Of a stretch of DNA of 64,000 nt, positions 22,210 to 34,643 are shown one piece after another. This DNA is from Endomychus coccineus (Eukaryota; Arthropoda; Insecta; Coleoptera; Endomychidae). The position numbers and the translations under genes were made by a program. A model generated the notes under the pieces. The model searched no databases and was not told the origin of the DNA. It saw only the letters and a list, made by a program, of their open reading frames with translations. How positions within the stretch are numbered: position 1 is the first letter of the stretch; each line of letters opens with the position of its first letter. Location: contig OY294068.1 of the NCBI GenBank assembly GCA_958510875.1, positions 33,522,297-33,586,296 of the forward strand, in the 5' to 3' direction.

Positions 22210-24540
22210 GGTACAAATTACTCTTACTTGTGGATAAACTATGAATTCTATTTTATCGCTTGGTTGCCGACAGCTACAAGACGGTCCTGAGTTATATTTT
22301 AGATGTTAAAATTTGGGCACCAGAGTATTTTAACCAACCAATAAAATTATGTTACTTAACTGGGGGATTCAAACACTCAAATGTCCCCAGGCTAAATTAC
22401 CCTGGAAGTATGCAAAAAAATAGAAATCCTGTATCAAGAATGATTGAAATTTACTTACTATCAAAATAATATTGTTGTTACAATTGATCACAGAACCTAA
22501 TATTAAATGAATTAGGAAGTGAAAGAATTGAAATATGAATGAAGTTAAATTGCTTAAATCAAAGTGAACAGGTAAATTTACACATATACAAGTACTCAAA
22601 CGATTATTTCAAATGTTACATAAACCAAAAGTTGGGTAGCCTGACCTGGTGACTTCCTACTTGATGTATGGATTCCTGCCACAATTCTAATACAGTTTCC
22701 CCGATTGTACATCAAAAGTCAATCAGCAACTTCTAAATCAATTTTTCCACAGCAGATTCAAGCCAACCTCAGAACTCGTACACTTGTTGAATTTTCCACA
22801 ACATAAACAAAAAACCCAGAAATCACGAAATGTTCAAACCTCTATTGCTCTATTGTCCTCAGCAGACAGACATGAACAGAATACATATCGATTGTTGAAC
22901 AAATTAGGACTAACCTATGTCCTGTCAGATATCACCTGTGAAGGCAGATTAATTCATGAAGTCAATGAATAAATCAAATGGAATTGCAAAGATATTTACC
23001 TCTATCACGATAGGTTATGAAACAACTTTACTTCTGTCCAAAACTAGTCATGTTGAAACTAACTTTTAATCTCCTAAGGTGCATTAATTATACAAATAAT
23101 TCCAATTATTCCAATCCAAATTGGTAATTGATGCCTTCGCTTTCAACGGAAAAATATTCCCAGAGTTTGGTTCCAAACATAAGTTTGGTATCACCTCCCT
23201 GTTGAAATTACTTAGAAACACGACCTTCCACTTGCAAGATTTGACAAAAAAAAGTACGCCATTTTCGGCGTTTCCGGTGCTTCGATGTCTCACAGAACGA
23301 CCTCGAAATAGAAGCGGTAACTACAGAATCTGACACTGAATAACCATGACTCGGAGAATATACGGTCTAGCATAGCTGACGTCACAGGAGTTAACCGATT
23401 GTAGTACAGCGGCCATTTCTAAGCCGTTAAGTGGAATTTACACGTTACAAATTGGCAATTCGACGAAACGATTTTCGGATAACTGCTTCCGGAAAATTGT
23501 TTTCAAAGAATTGTTTCCGTAGAATTTACTAGACCCCCTATTTCATTGGGGGAAATTTTCAAGTTGTGGTTAGCTGAAACTAAGGAAGATAATGCTAATT
23601 ATGGTATGTATTATGTGACAAAAAATAATAAAAACGCTGTGAAGATACACTAGCTCATAAAATGTAACAGTTACAGAATGCAGTTTTTGTTACGAATATA
23701 AACGTTGATTAAGGTTCATATTCAGAAATTCATATACCTATTTATATTCTGAAAAGCTTCTGGGGAATTGCTTAATTTGGTTTGACTTATTCAAGTAATT
23801 TTTGCAGATTGCACTATTTCGTATCGGGAGATAATTATCACGTTCTTTCATTTTCATCTATTATACCGAAGAAAATCGTTAATCTTTCAATGCACGTCGT
23901 GGAAAGTGCCTCACAGACTCCGAAAGATGTCAATATAAAGGGATAGATATGCTATCATCTGCTTGGAAATAAATTCCATCTGAAAACTTATTCAGTGAAT
24001 TATTTCCAGGGTCTTCTTTCGAAATTCCTGCAATTTGAATTTTCAGTTTAGATAACTAAGTACATCCTACTCGATTTTCCCTGGAATGAGCTGGCGTCGT
24101 CTCTCTTCTTTTCCTCTATAATACGGATACCCATCTGGTTATACCGACGCTCTTAAGGGATATCAATTATTCAAATAACGAGTTTCCGTGTGATGTCGTA
24201 AAATATATAGAATTTTCACATTCTTGTGCAATTTATTAAATAACATAGCGGAAATGAGGAGGAATTAAAAACTGGGGCATTACACCTATTTACCAGGAAG
24301 GGATAATTGTACTCTGTATTCAAAGATTTCTACGTTTCGGGGCTATATAAAACACATATACCGACTATCTGAGTAAATTTTTTACTTGTAACGATTACCC
24401 AAGGGTATTTTCTCAATAAACTCAGGTCTGCATCTTTCCGAATTATGATGAGAGTGTAATTTTGTTTCTCACTTAGTCTACATGAATGTCAGGTAATATA
24501 TGAACACATTAAACAAAGCATTGAATGCATAACAAACAAA
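22210..24540. other. intronic sequence, no gene
   Basis: Short frames at 22.3, 22.8 and 23.1 kb are unrecognised. Around 23.48-23.53 kb phrases such as TTTTCAAAGAATTGTTTCC echo the subrepeats in the MULE ends, possibly a stray terminal fragment. Confidence 0.4.
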
Positions 24541-24544
24541 TTAC

Positions 24545-25985
24545 ATGTTAGATTAGATTCGATTTGTATGGGGCTTATGGGTTAGGAGCCTCACCACCGC
24601 GACCATTGCAGATCTATTGTGTATGCCTTTTGTTATTTCAGAGTTCCCTGTCTAGATTACTAGAATGCATAGGCCAGAGCTCCATATAATGGGAGTGTTG
24701 TGGCTTATCATTTCCTGTCGTTGAAAACCTTTGCCCTGTTAGGCTTTCGCAGTAGCACGGTATGTGTACTGAAGGCTCCGCGTCCATGACAGAATATGCA
24801 TAGGGTTGTATTGAGTCTGCAGTACTCTGTCAGGAGCCCAATCATGATTGTAGTTGATCTTCTATTCTCGCTGAATAGGTACTCCGACTGATTTTTTACT
24901 GTGCCCGCTTTCGGTATAACACTGAAGGGTTCTGAACCAATTAGAGCTCTACGTGGTCTCTCTCGGGCCAGTGAATCAGCCTTTACGTTGCCTTTGTAGC
25001 CTGGTATCCTGATTAGAGACAGTCTGTTTTGTAGGGCTTCTACGCAGTTCCAGACAAGTTTGGAATTTACCTGTGAGGAACTGAATGCTTTTATAGCCGC
25101 TTGGCTGTCAGATATATGGCGATGATTTTTCCCTGAAACTCTTACCTTACTAGCTCTTCGACACAGTAATCTATTGCAGCAACTCCAGTCTGGAACATCC
25201 TGTTTTCACAAACTCAGTGAGATTCTTGTCTTTGACTTGGCTATATATTCCTACCACTTCCCTCAGATTATGAGCCGTCTCTAATAGGCCTTTCCTGCAT
25301 TCATTGGAGGTCTTCCCTCCCATTCGCCTCTGCGCTTATGACTATTTTTTTATCGAAGCTGTACTTGAGAAGCATCTCATCCCATGGCATCCTCATTATG
25401 GGGTCGCTTTCCAACTCATTATATAGCTTGTTCTACATCGTCGTGCAATTTGATTATGTGCACTTGCTATCTGGCCAGTATACTGGTGATTGATCTGGCT
25501 CCGCCTTGTATGTGAATGTGAAGTGGCGATACATTCAGCAAGACTTCTAAAGAGGCGGTTTGGATTGTTCTCTAAGCTCCCGTGGAGGCCAGGCAGGCTT
25601 GCCTTTGAATGCTCTTTAGTCTCATAAGGATAGCCCCAGCCTGCCAAGTCTTTGGCCACCATACCACCGAGCTATATGCTGTCATGGGTTTGATGACCCT
25701 GGTTTATAGCCATGTCGTCATTTTTGATTGTAGACCCCAGTTATTCCCACACACTTCCCTGCATAAGTTGAGGGCTATCGTGCTCTTTTGGATTGTTTTC
25801 TGTAGGTGTTGATTCCATGTCAGCTTGTGATGAAAATTGCTTCTTGTGCAATTGGAATTTCTACCGCATTCAGAACTGGTGATTTTAGTCCTCTCAGTAC
25901 TTTCTTTCTGGCAAAGACAATTATAGTGGTAAAAAAATTACACGTAAGCTGTCACTTGACAGAGTTGAGTATCTTAGAGGTATAT
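24545..25985 (-). mobile_element. I-clade-type LINE: RT thumb, RNase H and C-terminus
   Basis: Minus-strand frames, in order, are LTWNQHLQKTIQKSTIALNL, NNWGLQSKMTTWL, RVIKPMTAYSSVVWWPKT (RT thumb), then after gaps an RNase H domain with ISDSQAAIKAFSSSQVN and the histidine-containing region replaced by GYKGNVKADSLARE, and finally a C-terminal segment. The RNase H after the RT places it in the I group. The GHSG-type histidine motif reads GYKG, so the RNase H would also be dead. Multiple stops occur throughout. Confidence 0.75.
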
Positions 25986-25986
25986 C

Positions 25987-26034
25987 GGTTCCAGATAGCT
26001 GTTTCGCCTTCTCTTGGGCCCATCAGCGGAACGT
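25987..26034 (-). ncRNA. hammerhead-like motif (GCC/GGC stem II class)
   Basis: Minus strand: GTTCCG and TGGAAC pair as stem I around CTGATGG (box A9 changed to G), stem II GCC/GGC with loop CAAGAGAA, an intact GAAAC, then AGCTATC. It closely resembles the right arm of the 10.1-10.7 kb fold-back. One core substitution makes activity uncertain. Confidence 0.55.
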
Positions 26035-26104
26035 ATAGGACGATAAAGATCCGGCAGAATCATATCTGCCATCTTCAGATCTTGCTTGACAATAGTTTGC
26101 TAAG

Positions 26105-26810
26105 GCTTCTTGTTACTTAAGCTGAACCTCAGAGCAATAAAAGATAGAGAGAGGGTTTTTCTATATTTGTTCAGAATACAACGTAGGACCTGATTGAGGT
26201 TAAAACTCTCTACGGTTAGTTCATTTGATTAGAACGGGGCTGAGTCGTTCGGTTTGATTTACAATTATCGTTGTGAGTTATGACGATTGATCCAATCGTT
26301 CCTTTTCTTCGACAGTATTGGGTAATTGGACGATTCAATAATACAATTGAAAATCATTACAAATTTCTATAGGATATGAGCTGTATGATTAATTGTTACA
26401 TATCTTTCGGAGAATGTTTCCCTTACCGTACCGTACCTTCCAATAAATTGCTCAATGAGTCACTGTCTCTAGGTCCCATGTAAACAAACCTCTCATGACA
26501 TTCCAGCCCCCCTCATCAATAAATCAGACAGTGAAAAATAACTAGATGTTGCCTGCACTACAAAGTGTAGTTATTATATCCAACCTCCATATTTTTCATT
26601 GCTCGGAGAGCTGAACACATGTTTTCGAGTTCTTGAGGCGTGTTAAGTGCCTTTTGCAGGTAATTCACCCGTTTCAAGAACTCGGAGATATTAGTTCAAT
26701 ATTTCGTATTTTTTCCTGAAAATTAGTTCCTCTACTTCTACTAAAATGGAAATTGAACTACGCTTTTATACGTTTCGATTGATGTATTATATTAAGACAT
26801 TGATTAATTA
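26105..26810. other. intronic sequence, nothing recognised
   Basis: No gene or element recognised. Confidence 0.45.
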
Positions 26811-26812
26811 TA

Positions 26813-27670
26813 CAAGGTGAGTCAGTTTTTTGTAGACAAACTTCAACAGGAGATAGAACAGATGTTTTTAAGGAGAAAAGTTCCCATAAACATATGTCGT
26901 AGAAGGCTTCGTTTTTGAGATACAGGGTGTTGAAAATAAAAAAAAAAATTCGTTTTTTGCAAATATCTCCAGAACCGTTTATCGTACAGAGACCAGCTTT
27001 TGTGAGCATTTTCTACTCATAGCTTCTACGCCACTGGAAAAAGGACGGGTTTGAGACAACCATTTGAACCGCCAATGTTTTCTACACAAAAATGGTACTC
27101 GTGGTTATAAGCTCTAAAGTTGACCGTTTTCGAGAAAAATCAACTTTTATGTTGAAAAACATGGTCAATCCTTTGGTTTTGTTACTTGTTCTACCGTTTG
27201 AATAAATTTTGTTCAATTAGTAAGTATTGACCATGTTTGTCAACATAAAAGTTGATTTTTCTCGAAAACGGTCAACTTTAGAGCTTATGACCAGGAGTAC
27301 TTTTTTTTCTGAAGAAAACATTGGCGGTTCAAATGGTTTGTCTCAAAACTGTACTTTTTTCAGTGGCCTAGAAGTTGGGGAGAAAAACACCCACTACCCC
27401 TTCAAAATCTTCACCAATTGAGAGTAAAAAAATTTTTTTTATCGCACAGAACATAGCTTACTATGAGTAGAAAATGCTTACTAAAACTATCTTTTGTACG
27501 ATAAACGGTACCGGAGATATTCGCAAAAAACGAAAGTTTTTTTTCAATTTTAACAACCTGTATCTCGAAAACGAAGGCTTCTACGATATATGTTTATGAG
27601 AACTTTTCTTCTTGAAAACACTTGTTCTATCTCCTGTTACAGTTTGTCTACAAAAAACTGACTCAGCCTG
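26813..27670. mobile_element. fold-back MITE, 858 bp, arms about 380 bp
   Basis: Ends CAAGGTGAGTCAG and CTGACTCAGCCTG are inverted, with TA on both sides (26811-26812, 27671-27672), as for Tc1/mariner-type insertions. Arms carry GTTTATCGTACA / TGTACGATAAAC and AAGTTGACCGTTTTCGAGAA / its complement. The right arm has an extra stretch of about 70 bp (around 27370-27440). There is no transposase. The two arms meet at a loop near 27.18-27.22 kb. Confidence 0.8.
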
Positions 27671-27721
27671 TATATAAGTTTTCGACAAATATATCACACT
27701 AACACATATGGTTATTATTTT

Positions 27722-27765
27722 CGTCTTTACATACATTTCAATCTCACGAGCATCATCAGAAGACA
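27722..27765 (-). ncRNA. degenerate hammerhead-like motif
   Basis: Minus strand: TGTCTT, CTGATGA, TGCTCGTGAGATT (decayed stem II), GAAAT, GTATGTA and AAGACG, where TGTCTT and AAGACG pair as stem I. It is related to the motif at 20163. Confidence 0.4.
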
Positions 27766-28145
27766 TAATATGTCTGAAATGGAATTTCTTAAAACTAATT
27801 GTATGGGCACATAGCGTCGTTATCGTAAAAATTTCAATTAAAAATGGCCACTTCGCGAAACGAACAGAAAACGAATAATACAAACTGTTACACATTAATC
27901 TTTTAAGTATATGTATATGCATCAAGAATACACTGCTTAGCAATTTTCTTATAATACTCATGTCAAACAAAGTCTGTATACTACTGAAACCAGAAAACGT
28001 AACGCTCAAGTATCCACTTTCTAACCATATGTTAAAGACTTATGAGCTAATAGGAAAAGGTTGTCAGACCTTATTAGAAATATTGTTATTTGAGCATAAA
28101 GATACAACGTTCAAGGAAATTAATAGATGATCTACTGGTACGGAT

Positions 28146-28690
28146 TGATTTTTTATAAATTAATTAAAATGCCATAAGTTTTTCATACAAAATTCATTTT
28201 TTCCTATTATACTGTTAATAGATTTTAATAAAAATGTTGATAAATTGTAGGTAGGGGCTCCAATATTACTTACAATGGGTTTTAAAGGTATATCACTTTT
28301 ATGTAGTTTTGGAAGTCCATAGATATAAGGTATTTGCCCATTATGAGAAATTAATTTATTTTTCAATTCAATAGGGATTATCTTATTTTTGTACTATTTA
28401 TCTTTTAATTTATTCATCACATTTTGTACTGATAATGTAGGGTCTGGTTTTGATTCTTTGTAAGTTGTTCATCATTCACTAGATTTCCTATTTTGTTTTT
28501 GTAGTCATTTCTATGCATTATGACGGTTTTATTACATTTATCCTCTTTCAAAACTAATATTTGAGTGTTAACATCTAAGAACTCTTTTGTCTTTTTTGTG
28601 TGATAGTTGAAGGGATTTCTTGTTATGCCTATTTCTGTTTTCTGTTTATTCTTTTTATTTGTCAAGATATCACAAATTTTATTTCCAATT
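28146..28690 (-). mobile_element. Penelope-like element, RT N-terminal part
   Basis: Minus-strand frames contain ILVLKEDKCNKTVIMHRNDY, the conserved PLE start (normally K-A-D-K-G), then IPYIYGLPKLHKSDIPLKPI and VSNIGAPTYNLSTFLLKSIN. Two frames are separated by a stop. The rest of the RT and the endonuclease are absent, so it is a fragment. Confidence 0.8.
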
Positions 28691-28694
28691 TAAT

Positions 28695-29040
28695 TTTTTC
28701 CTCTAAATTTTATACGATAGGAAAATTGTGTTAGGGTGTTTTACACCTTTGTTACATAGTCCATCAGTCACTCCGGTGTTGAATCACAAGCAAGGATCTA
28801 TTTTCTCATGCTGACCAGTTCGTCTTCTCATTTTTTTATCAATAATCCATGCGTTCACGACCGCTTCCCGTGGCAGGAGATTCTTTGATAGCACTTCTTA
28901 ATTTTTATTTCTATTGGAAATAACTCCTCTTTTGTCTTGGAATCGTCCATGATGAGCTGTGATCAATTGATCAAGTAACCCGCTCCCCTTTTGTTAACAT
29001 AATAGCTATCGGTCACTTCTGCTTGTCAAATTTAAATGAT
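28695..29040. other. intronic sequence, nothing recognised
   Basis: No gene or element recognised. Confidence 0.4.
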
Positions 29041-29045
29041 TGTAT

Positions 29046-29611
29046 CAACAGAGAATAGAATGGAAATGACTTAGAAATCACTAATGAAAAATATTAAATT
29101 ATACTCTGTGCTACATTATGAGCGCGATGACATCTGTGATGTAGGTGGTATCTTGCCACTTTTAGTGTTCATAACAGACAACAACCTAAAACAGGTTTTG
29201 ACGGAAACATACAAATAGTCGAGTCAAATAGTATTAACAGAGAATAGAATGGAAATGACTTAGAAATCACTAATGAAAAATATTAAATTATACTCTGTGC
29301 TACATTATGAGCGCGATGACATCTGTGATGTAGGTGGTATCTTGCCACTTTTAGTGTTCATAACAGACAACAACCTAAAACAGGTTTTGACGGAAACATA
29401 CAAATAGTCGAGTCAAATAGTATTAACAGAGAATAGAATGGAAATGACTTAGAAATCACTAATGAAAAATATTAAATTATACTCTGTGCTACATTATGAG
29501 CGCGATGACATCTGTGATGTAGGTGGTATCTTGCCACTTTTAGTGTTCATAACAGACAACAACCTAAAACAGGTTTTGACGGAAACATACAAATAGTCGA
29601 GTCAAATAGGT
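29046..29611. repeat. tandem repeat, 189-bp unit, three copies, essentially identical
   Basis: The landmark GAGAATAGAATGGAAATGAC starts at 29051, 29240 and 29429. By eye the three units show no differences, implying very recent duplication or, alternatively, an assembly artefact. Each unit ends with GTCGAGTCAAATAG, which is also the terminal sequence of the inverted-repeat element that follows. Confidence 0.9.
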
Positions 29612-30388
29612 ATTAAAACAGGCCGACTTACGAAAATCGAACGATTTTGATGAAACAAAGTGCATTCGATTCGGGATGACGTCTAGAAAAAAGCTTCCCG
29701 TTTAGTTTTTTGTGCAAATTTGTTATTATGTTTTTAACCGAAAAACATTAATTTGCAGCGTGAATGCTTCATTAACGCAATGTTTTATTTATTGAACAAA
29801 ATATGTATTTGAATTATTGAAAAAATGTTTCTGATAATATTCACTGAACCACAGAACAAAATAATTTGCACATAAAACGAATGGGAAATGTTACTAATCT
29901 GAACAACAGCAGCATCCAACAGTAAGTGACACGTAGTGATCATTTATTATGTATCTACATTACAATAGCAGCGTGGTCCACGTATACGTTACCGCGTCAT
30001 TATTTTGGGGGGTTGGGAGGCAGGACCGGTTTAGATAAACAGCTGCTCTATGAAGCGGTGGATGCCATAGAGATCTTATTATATGATAGATGCTGTGTTA
30101 TAGTATAGTGTAGACTCCATAGTTTGAGAAAAATACCTACCTGCTACTCCCTCCCGGTTTTTATTACGTATATGTCCATAGTATATGTAGAAGATGCTGT
30201 GTGGGATATAAAAAGACTAAGTATAGAAGATAGAAAAAAATTTTAGATGAGCGGGAATTTTTTTCAAATTAAAAAATTAAAAAATTTGAATTCGATTTTG
30301 TTTTTGATTTAAATTAGTAACGACCCTCTTTTAACAAATTTTATCCATATCGTTCGATTTTCGTAATGAAATACCTATTTGACTCGAC
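29597..30388. mobile_element. inverted-repeat element of about 790 bp
   Basis: Ends GTCGAGTCAAATAGGTATT and AATACCTATTTGACTCGAC style complements are inverted, with inner CGAAAATCGAACGAT also matching. No transposase is seen inside. It abuts the hAT 3' end and the 189-bp array, whose units carry the same terminal sequence. Confidence 0.6.
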
Positions 30389-30690
30389 TAAAACTGTTGG
30401 ATATTATTTGTACAACGCCAATATCGACAGCAGAATGTGAACGATGCTTTTCTACCCTTAAACGCATTAAAACTTTTTTGGGAAGCACAATCTCAGAAGA
30501 TCAACTGAACGTATTGTCGGTCCTATCAATAGAAAAGAAGTTTGTCCAGTCTATCCCGGATTTTCACAACAAAGTCATAGACATCATAGTCTTATCCAAC
30601 ATGAAAAATAAGAGAATGGATTTTATGTACAAAAAATAGGTAATTTTTTTCTTGTGCCCACCCTGATTCATAACTCACGAGCCGCCACTG
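30389..30690 (+). mobile_element. hAT transposon 3' end (TTF/ZMYM-type), truncated
   Basis: Reads LKLLDIICTTPISTAECERC and FSTLKRIKTFLGSTISEDQL, the C-terminal dimerisation region of hAT transposases, up to a stop at 30639. The element ends in CACGAGCCGCCACTG, the expected right terminus of this hAT group. The left end and the catalytic part are missing; the sequence to the left is the inverted-repeat element. Confidence 0.8.
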
Positions 30691-30694
30691 AGTT

Positions 30695-31505
30695 TCACAT
30701 ATATTTTGCTCATTGATATCGACCACTCCGATAAAATGAAGCGATTGGCCACGAATATCTTTCTACGATGAAAGAGTGAAATTGTAAGAATTGACTAGTA
30801 GCGTTCCAACGATTTTAATATTATATGAATTTCTAATTTCCATCTCAATCAGTTGGAGTTTGATGAGAAAGTGCTTATAGGTCAGAAGTTGTGACTAAGA
30901 TGAATTCCTCTTTGATCCGACGCTAGGGAGAATAATTAATGAGTTTAGATGTTTGAAATAAGATATTTTGATAGTCGGTAGTGAATATGTAACTGATAAA
31001 CTTGGGACAAAAGGTCATAAAACTGTTCAATTCAGCGTCCACTAACCCAAAACAAACTAATCTAGAACAATATAGGCGTCTATTCACATCCCCCCTTTGC
31101 AACGAACGTAAACATTGTAAACTTCCACTTTGTAAGTAGAACTTTCTGAAACGTTTTCTATCTTAACTTTTATAATTATTATTCATTGTATATGTTGAAA
31201 GGGGGTGCTGGTTCAACCGATGAAAGATAGTAAACATTGTTGTGAAAGTAAATATCATTGTTAATCAGATTTAGGTGTACAAAAGATTATAATTTCCTAT
31301 GAGTTTCAGACAAGTTTATTTATCTGGTTAGCACTAACCAAAGATAATGTATGGGCTCACAACATCAAAAATGCCGAGTATACAATGTGTTCAGTATAAG
31401 GATGTTTATTATACGGATGTCGCAAACGGTAATGGCGTTGGATAAATGAGGAACAAGTTGTATAACCAAAGCGCCATTCACATGGGAGTAAAACACTGCC
31501 AATAC
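30695..31505. other. intronic sequence, nothing recognised
   Basis: No gene or element recognised. Confidence 0.45.
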
Positions 31506-31507
31506 TA

Positions 31508-32477
31508 CCGGAATATCAAAAATTATCTTGGTCAAGGGTGGTTGTGGAATCTAAAACGTGTGTCTTTACTTTACGTTTGAAATAATTATGTCACTGTCAT
31601 ACTGACATCATCAATAACCTACAAATTTCATATCTATTTATTTCAGTTGTAAAACCATGATGAACTACAAATTATGAAATAATTATGTGAACTTTGAACC
31701 TTTTCAGAGGTCGCGATAGCCACAATCCGTGTCAAAAACTGTTTTGAAATAGTTAATTTTCCGTAAATCGAATGACATTCACGTGAGAAGCCCGTAGCAT
31801 GCGAGTTAGAAAAGTGCGAACTGGTTGTACCTAATACGGCTTTACGACGACTTTTCGCGTGCAGTTTTCACTCCATGTAGTTAGATTTAGTATTGGACCG
31901 TGTCCGACGGCCCTTCTTTTTTCGATAAATGTCCATTAAATAGGAAAATTTAATTAAAACAGTTTGAGCTATTATCAGATCTCAGCTACGCTCGTCTAAC
32001 GTGCGACGTACCAAAGGGAAATTTCTCGTGACTAAAATATACACGAAGCGGGTAAAAGCTAGTGGCCCATAGCCGAAAGCACTTTTTTACAACTGGCGCC
32101 GCCCGCACAAGGCACGAAACGTCCCCAAATTAACAGGATCGAGGTAAAATGTATAAACTCTAACTTACGCGCAACGAGCTCCTCGAGGCATATGTCAAAA
32201 TGATTTCGTTCGTAGCTAATTACATAGGACGTCTGGCGTTCATGCAATTATGTTTTTAGATAATTCGAACCTTCCAATTCCGATAGGCCACGTGAAATTC
32301 CCGGAGTCCAAAGCGCTAAAAACTTCTGAGTTGTTACAATATTCGTATAAAATTGCGAAATTTCGCACTTTTAGAAACTTCAAATTAATTATGACATAAT
32401 TATTTCAAACGTAAAGTAAAGACACACGTTGCAGATTCCACAACCACCCTTGACCAAGATAATTTTTGATATCCCGG
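31508..32477. mobile_element. MITE with CCGG ends, 970 bp, carrying shared core
   Basis: Terminal repeats of about 90 bp run CCGGAATATCAAAAATTATC, TTGGTCAAGGGTGGTTGTGG on the left and the complement on the right, flanked by TA (31506-31507, 32478-32479). The interior from about 31760 to 32385 matches the centre of the fold-back element at 51.3-53.2 kb, and the element starting at 63339 matches both ends and core. No convincing protein is encoded. Confidence 0.8.
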
Positions 32478-32549
32478 TATTTTTGATTTTAAGTAATTTT
32501 GGAAAAACCGGATTCCTTGATTTTATATTCCAATATTTTCTACTATTGA

Positions 32550-32765
32550 TAAGAAATAATCACCCTCATCCACTAAAAATACTATTAAAGTACTGAGGAC
32601 CTTTCGGCTACCAAGTAGCCATCATCAGAGTAAACTAAATTATGAATCAAAATCTGCCTGTTTAAATACTATTTGGGGATAATAATGTAATCAACGTTTA
32701 CATTGTGAATGATGTAAACATTGTTTACATAGTTATCCCCAAATAGTATTTGAACAGGCATGATG
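32550..32765 (-). mobile_element. solo PLE 3' region with inverted duplication
   Basis: Matches the 3' region of the PLE at 8.7-8.9 kb, including a hammerhead-like motif. The phrase GCCTGTTTAAATACTATTTG is repeated in inverted orientation 60-80 bp further on (CAAATAGTATTTGAACAGGC), forming a hairpin. No PLE coding sequence is attached. Confidence 0.65.
32591..32634 (-). ncRNA. hammerhead-like motif, best conserved in window
   Basis: Minus strand: TTTACT, intact CTGATGA, one extra T, a perfect six-base stem GGCTAC/GTAGCC with loop TTG, intact GAAA, palindromic GGTCC as minimal stem III, TC as cleavage dinucleotide, then AGTA pairing with TACT. It lies on the sense strand of the Dscam transcript. 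The extra T between box and stem II is the main reason to doubt cleavage. Confidence 0.6.
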
Positions 32766-32769
32766 ATTA

Positions 32770-33585
32770 TTATTATTATTCCTCAAGATAAATAATAAAT
32801 ATATTCACAGTGTAAACTCTCTTATAGTTCATTACAAACATAAGAATACCGGTAAAATAGACTAGACTACACTCATCTCCAGAAAATTTAACTCTTTTGA
32901 TATCCATAAGTTTCAACAAATTTTGAATCCAGACTGATTTTCTTCCAGAAAAAACTGAGTAGAAGAACACTGGGAAATTGTAGCTTCATAGTATCCATAA
33001 TTTTCGATAAACTTCAATGGAAAGTGGAAAGTTTGGATATAAAACTGGAGTGGAGAAGACTTAGAAGATAAATACAACAGATTGGAGGATTCTCAATCGA
33101 TTGTTCCATTTGTTATTACACACACAACTGAGTAAATTAAAAAGTAACGATCCTCAATAAATAGCTATTTTGTCAAATCTCCACATTATAAAAAGTTTGA
33201 TATATTATATATTTGATACATATATAGTTCAACTTTTATTTAGTGGGCAATGTTGTAAAAAGTGAGCCTATCGTCGATAACAAATTTCAATTTTACTAAC
33301 ACTTATTAATTACTCTAAGATCAAGTTGTCAAAGGAAGAACTTTCTTTACTAAATAAGGGACTAAAGTATTCTCCACATATTGAAAATAACTGTCAGACA
33401 TGGGACAACATAAGAAACACTTCTTCAGAACAACTTTACTTTTTATCAGATTTATTATGGTGCGTTCACTTTTAATGTCCAGGTTCGTTTTCGTTCAGAC
33501 ATCATCAAGAGACAAGCTACTGCTGGGTCAGAACACAACACTCGGAATGGTGGAAACTAGTGAACGGTTGCAGGCAGTCGGAAGC
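32770..33585. other. intronic sequence, no firm feature
   Basis: A 71-codon plus frame at 33.4 kb is unrecognised. On the minus strand near 33.48-33.52 kb a phrase GATGATGTCTGAACGAAAAC is weakly hammerhead-like but lacks a stem II. Confidence 0.35.
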
Positions 33586-33589
33586 AGAT

Positions 33590-34110
33590 TAGGGAAGACT
33601 GCTCTCAGCGAATGAGGAACATGGTTAGAACCGATTCCAAACTGCTGACACAGATATTCACAGAACACGACCGTTCAGCTACCACCTCCACAAAATGGAC
33701 CTTAGTGATTCGCCTTTGTGCAGGTGGTGCAAACGGGAAAACGAAACATCAATAAACATTATGTGCAGGGACAGGGACAGGGAGTTGAGTAGGTGGCTGT
33801 TCGTCCACCTCGGGCACCCAGTGAACACTCTGAAGTGGCAAGTGCTCCCGCTCACCTCAGAAGCCACACTATCGAGTGAGAACCGCTTCACTAGGACGAA
33901 GTTTAGATAATATATCACGAAGCTGGTGTTACCCTCTTCAGGAATCGTTCACCTGGAGAGCATGGTAAGCACTCTCGTGTGAGAACTTCTCTTTGGTGGC
34001 CTGATAAGCACTCGTCAATGGGACCCGCTCCATTAGGTAACCCGAAACAATGGGAGGGCCTCGGTCCAGGCATTAAGGGACCGCAATGGCTTCTCCTTGA
34101 TGATTAATAA
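33590..34110 (+). mobile_element. I-clade-type LINE 3' end
   Basis: Reads HKMDLSDSPLCRWCKRENET then MCRDRDRELSRWLFVHLGHP, the cysteine-bearing C-terminal region after RNase H in insect LINEs, ending at a stop at 33908. The 3' UTR (CCCGAAACAATGGGAGGGCC) is followed by a tail near GATTAATAATGATAA. Confidence 0.65.
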
Positions 34111-34114
34111 TGAT

Positions 34115-34640
34115 AAGAAAATTTTTGACATTCCCAGTCGTCCAATATCAAATGCAAAATTCCCTTTAAGTAGTCCGGAAAAAGTTGAAGAACACATTGA
34201 TATTTATTATTTATTATTCCCAATAGCTCATATCTTTCAGTTTACTTTACAAAAGTGTACAGTACTGCCTAAAATCAACCATGGCTGTTATTACTTTCTT
34301 GAGATGAGGCATTCCATTGAATGTACAAGAATTAGCCTCGCAGGTACTTGATAATTATCCAATATTCAAAGTAAATGAAAACAATTCATTTCAAACAGTG
34401 CACATCACTCTCAAAAATTAATTTCAATCTCCTAATGAATATCATCATCTGGCATCGATGTGTATAGGTTAGATTACCGTTCTCCTTAGATTATACACGG
34501 GAATTCGACCTCATGTCTCCAATCTTCTTGGTAAAGTTATTGATACAGCATTCGCTTTAAGTGAAAGCAGTTAAAAAGCTATTCGTTGGTGATAAAATCC
34601 ATTAAACCCAGCTTGTATCAGAGCTATCCGTTACAGAAAT
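34115..34640. other. intronic sequence, nothing recognised
   Basis: No gene or element recognised. Confidence 0.4.
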
Positions 34641-34643
34641 ATA

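Noticed and set aside
29046..29611. CRISPR-like or functional direct repeats
   Set aside because: Units of 189 bp repeat without spacers in an insect genome; this is a plain tandem duplication.
32059..32247. 62-codon frame in the shared MITE core as a protein
   Set aside because: The frame is not kept open in the matching parts of the 51.9 and 63.8 kb copies.
33481..33520. Hammerhead-like phrase on the minus strand (GATGATGTCTG and CGAAAAC)
   Set aside because: No stem II can be formed between the two boxes and the first box begins TTGATGA.
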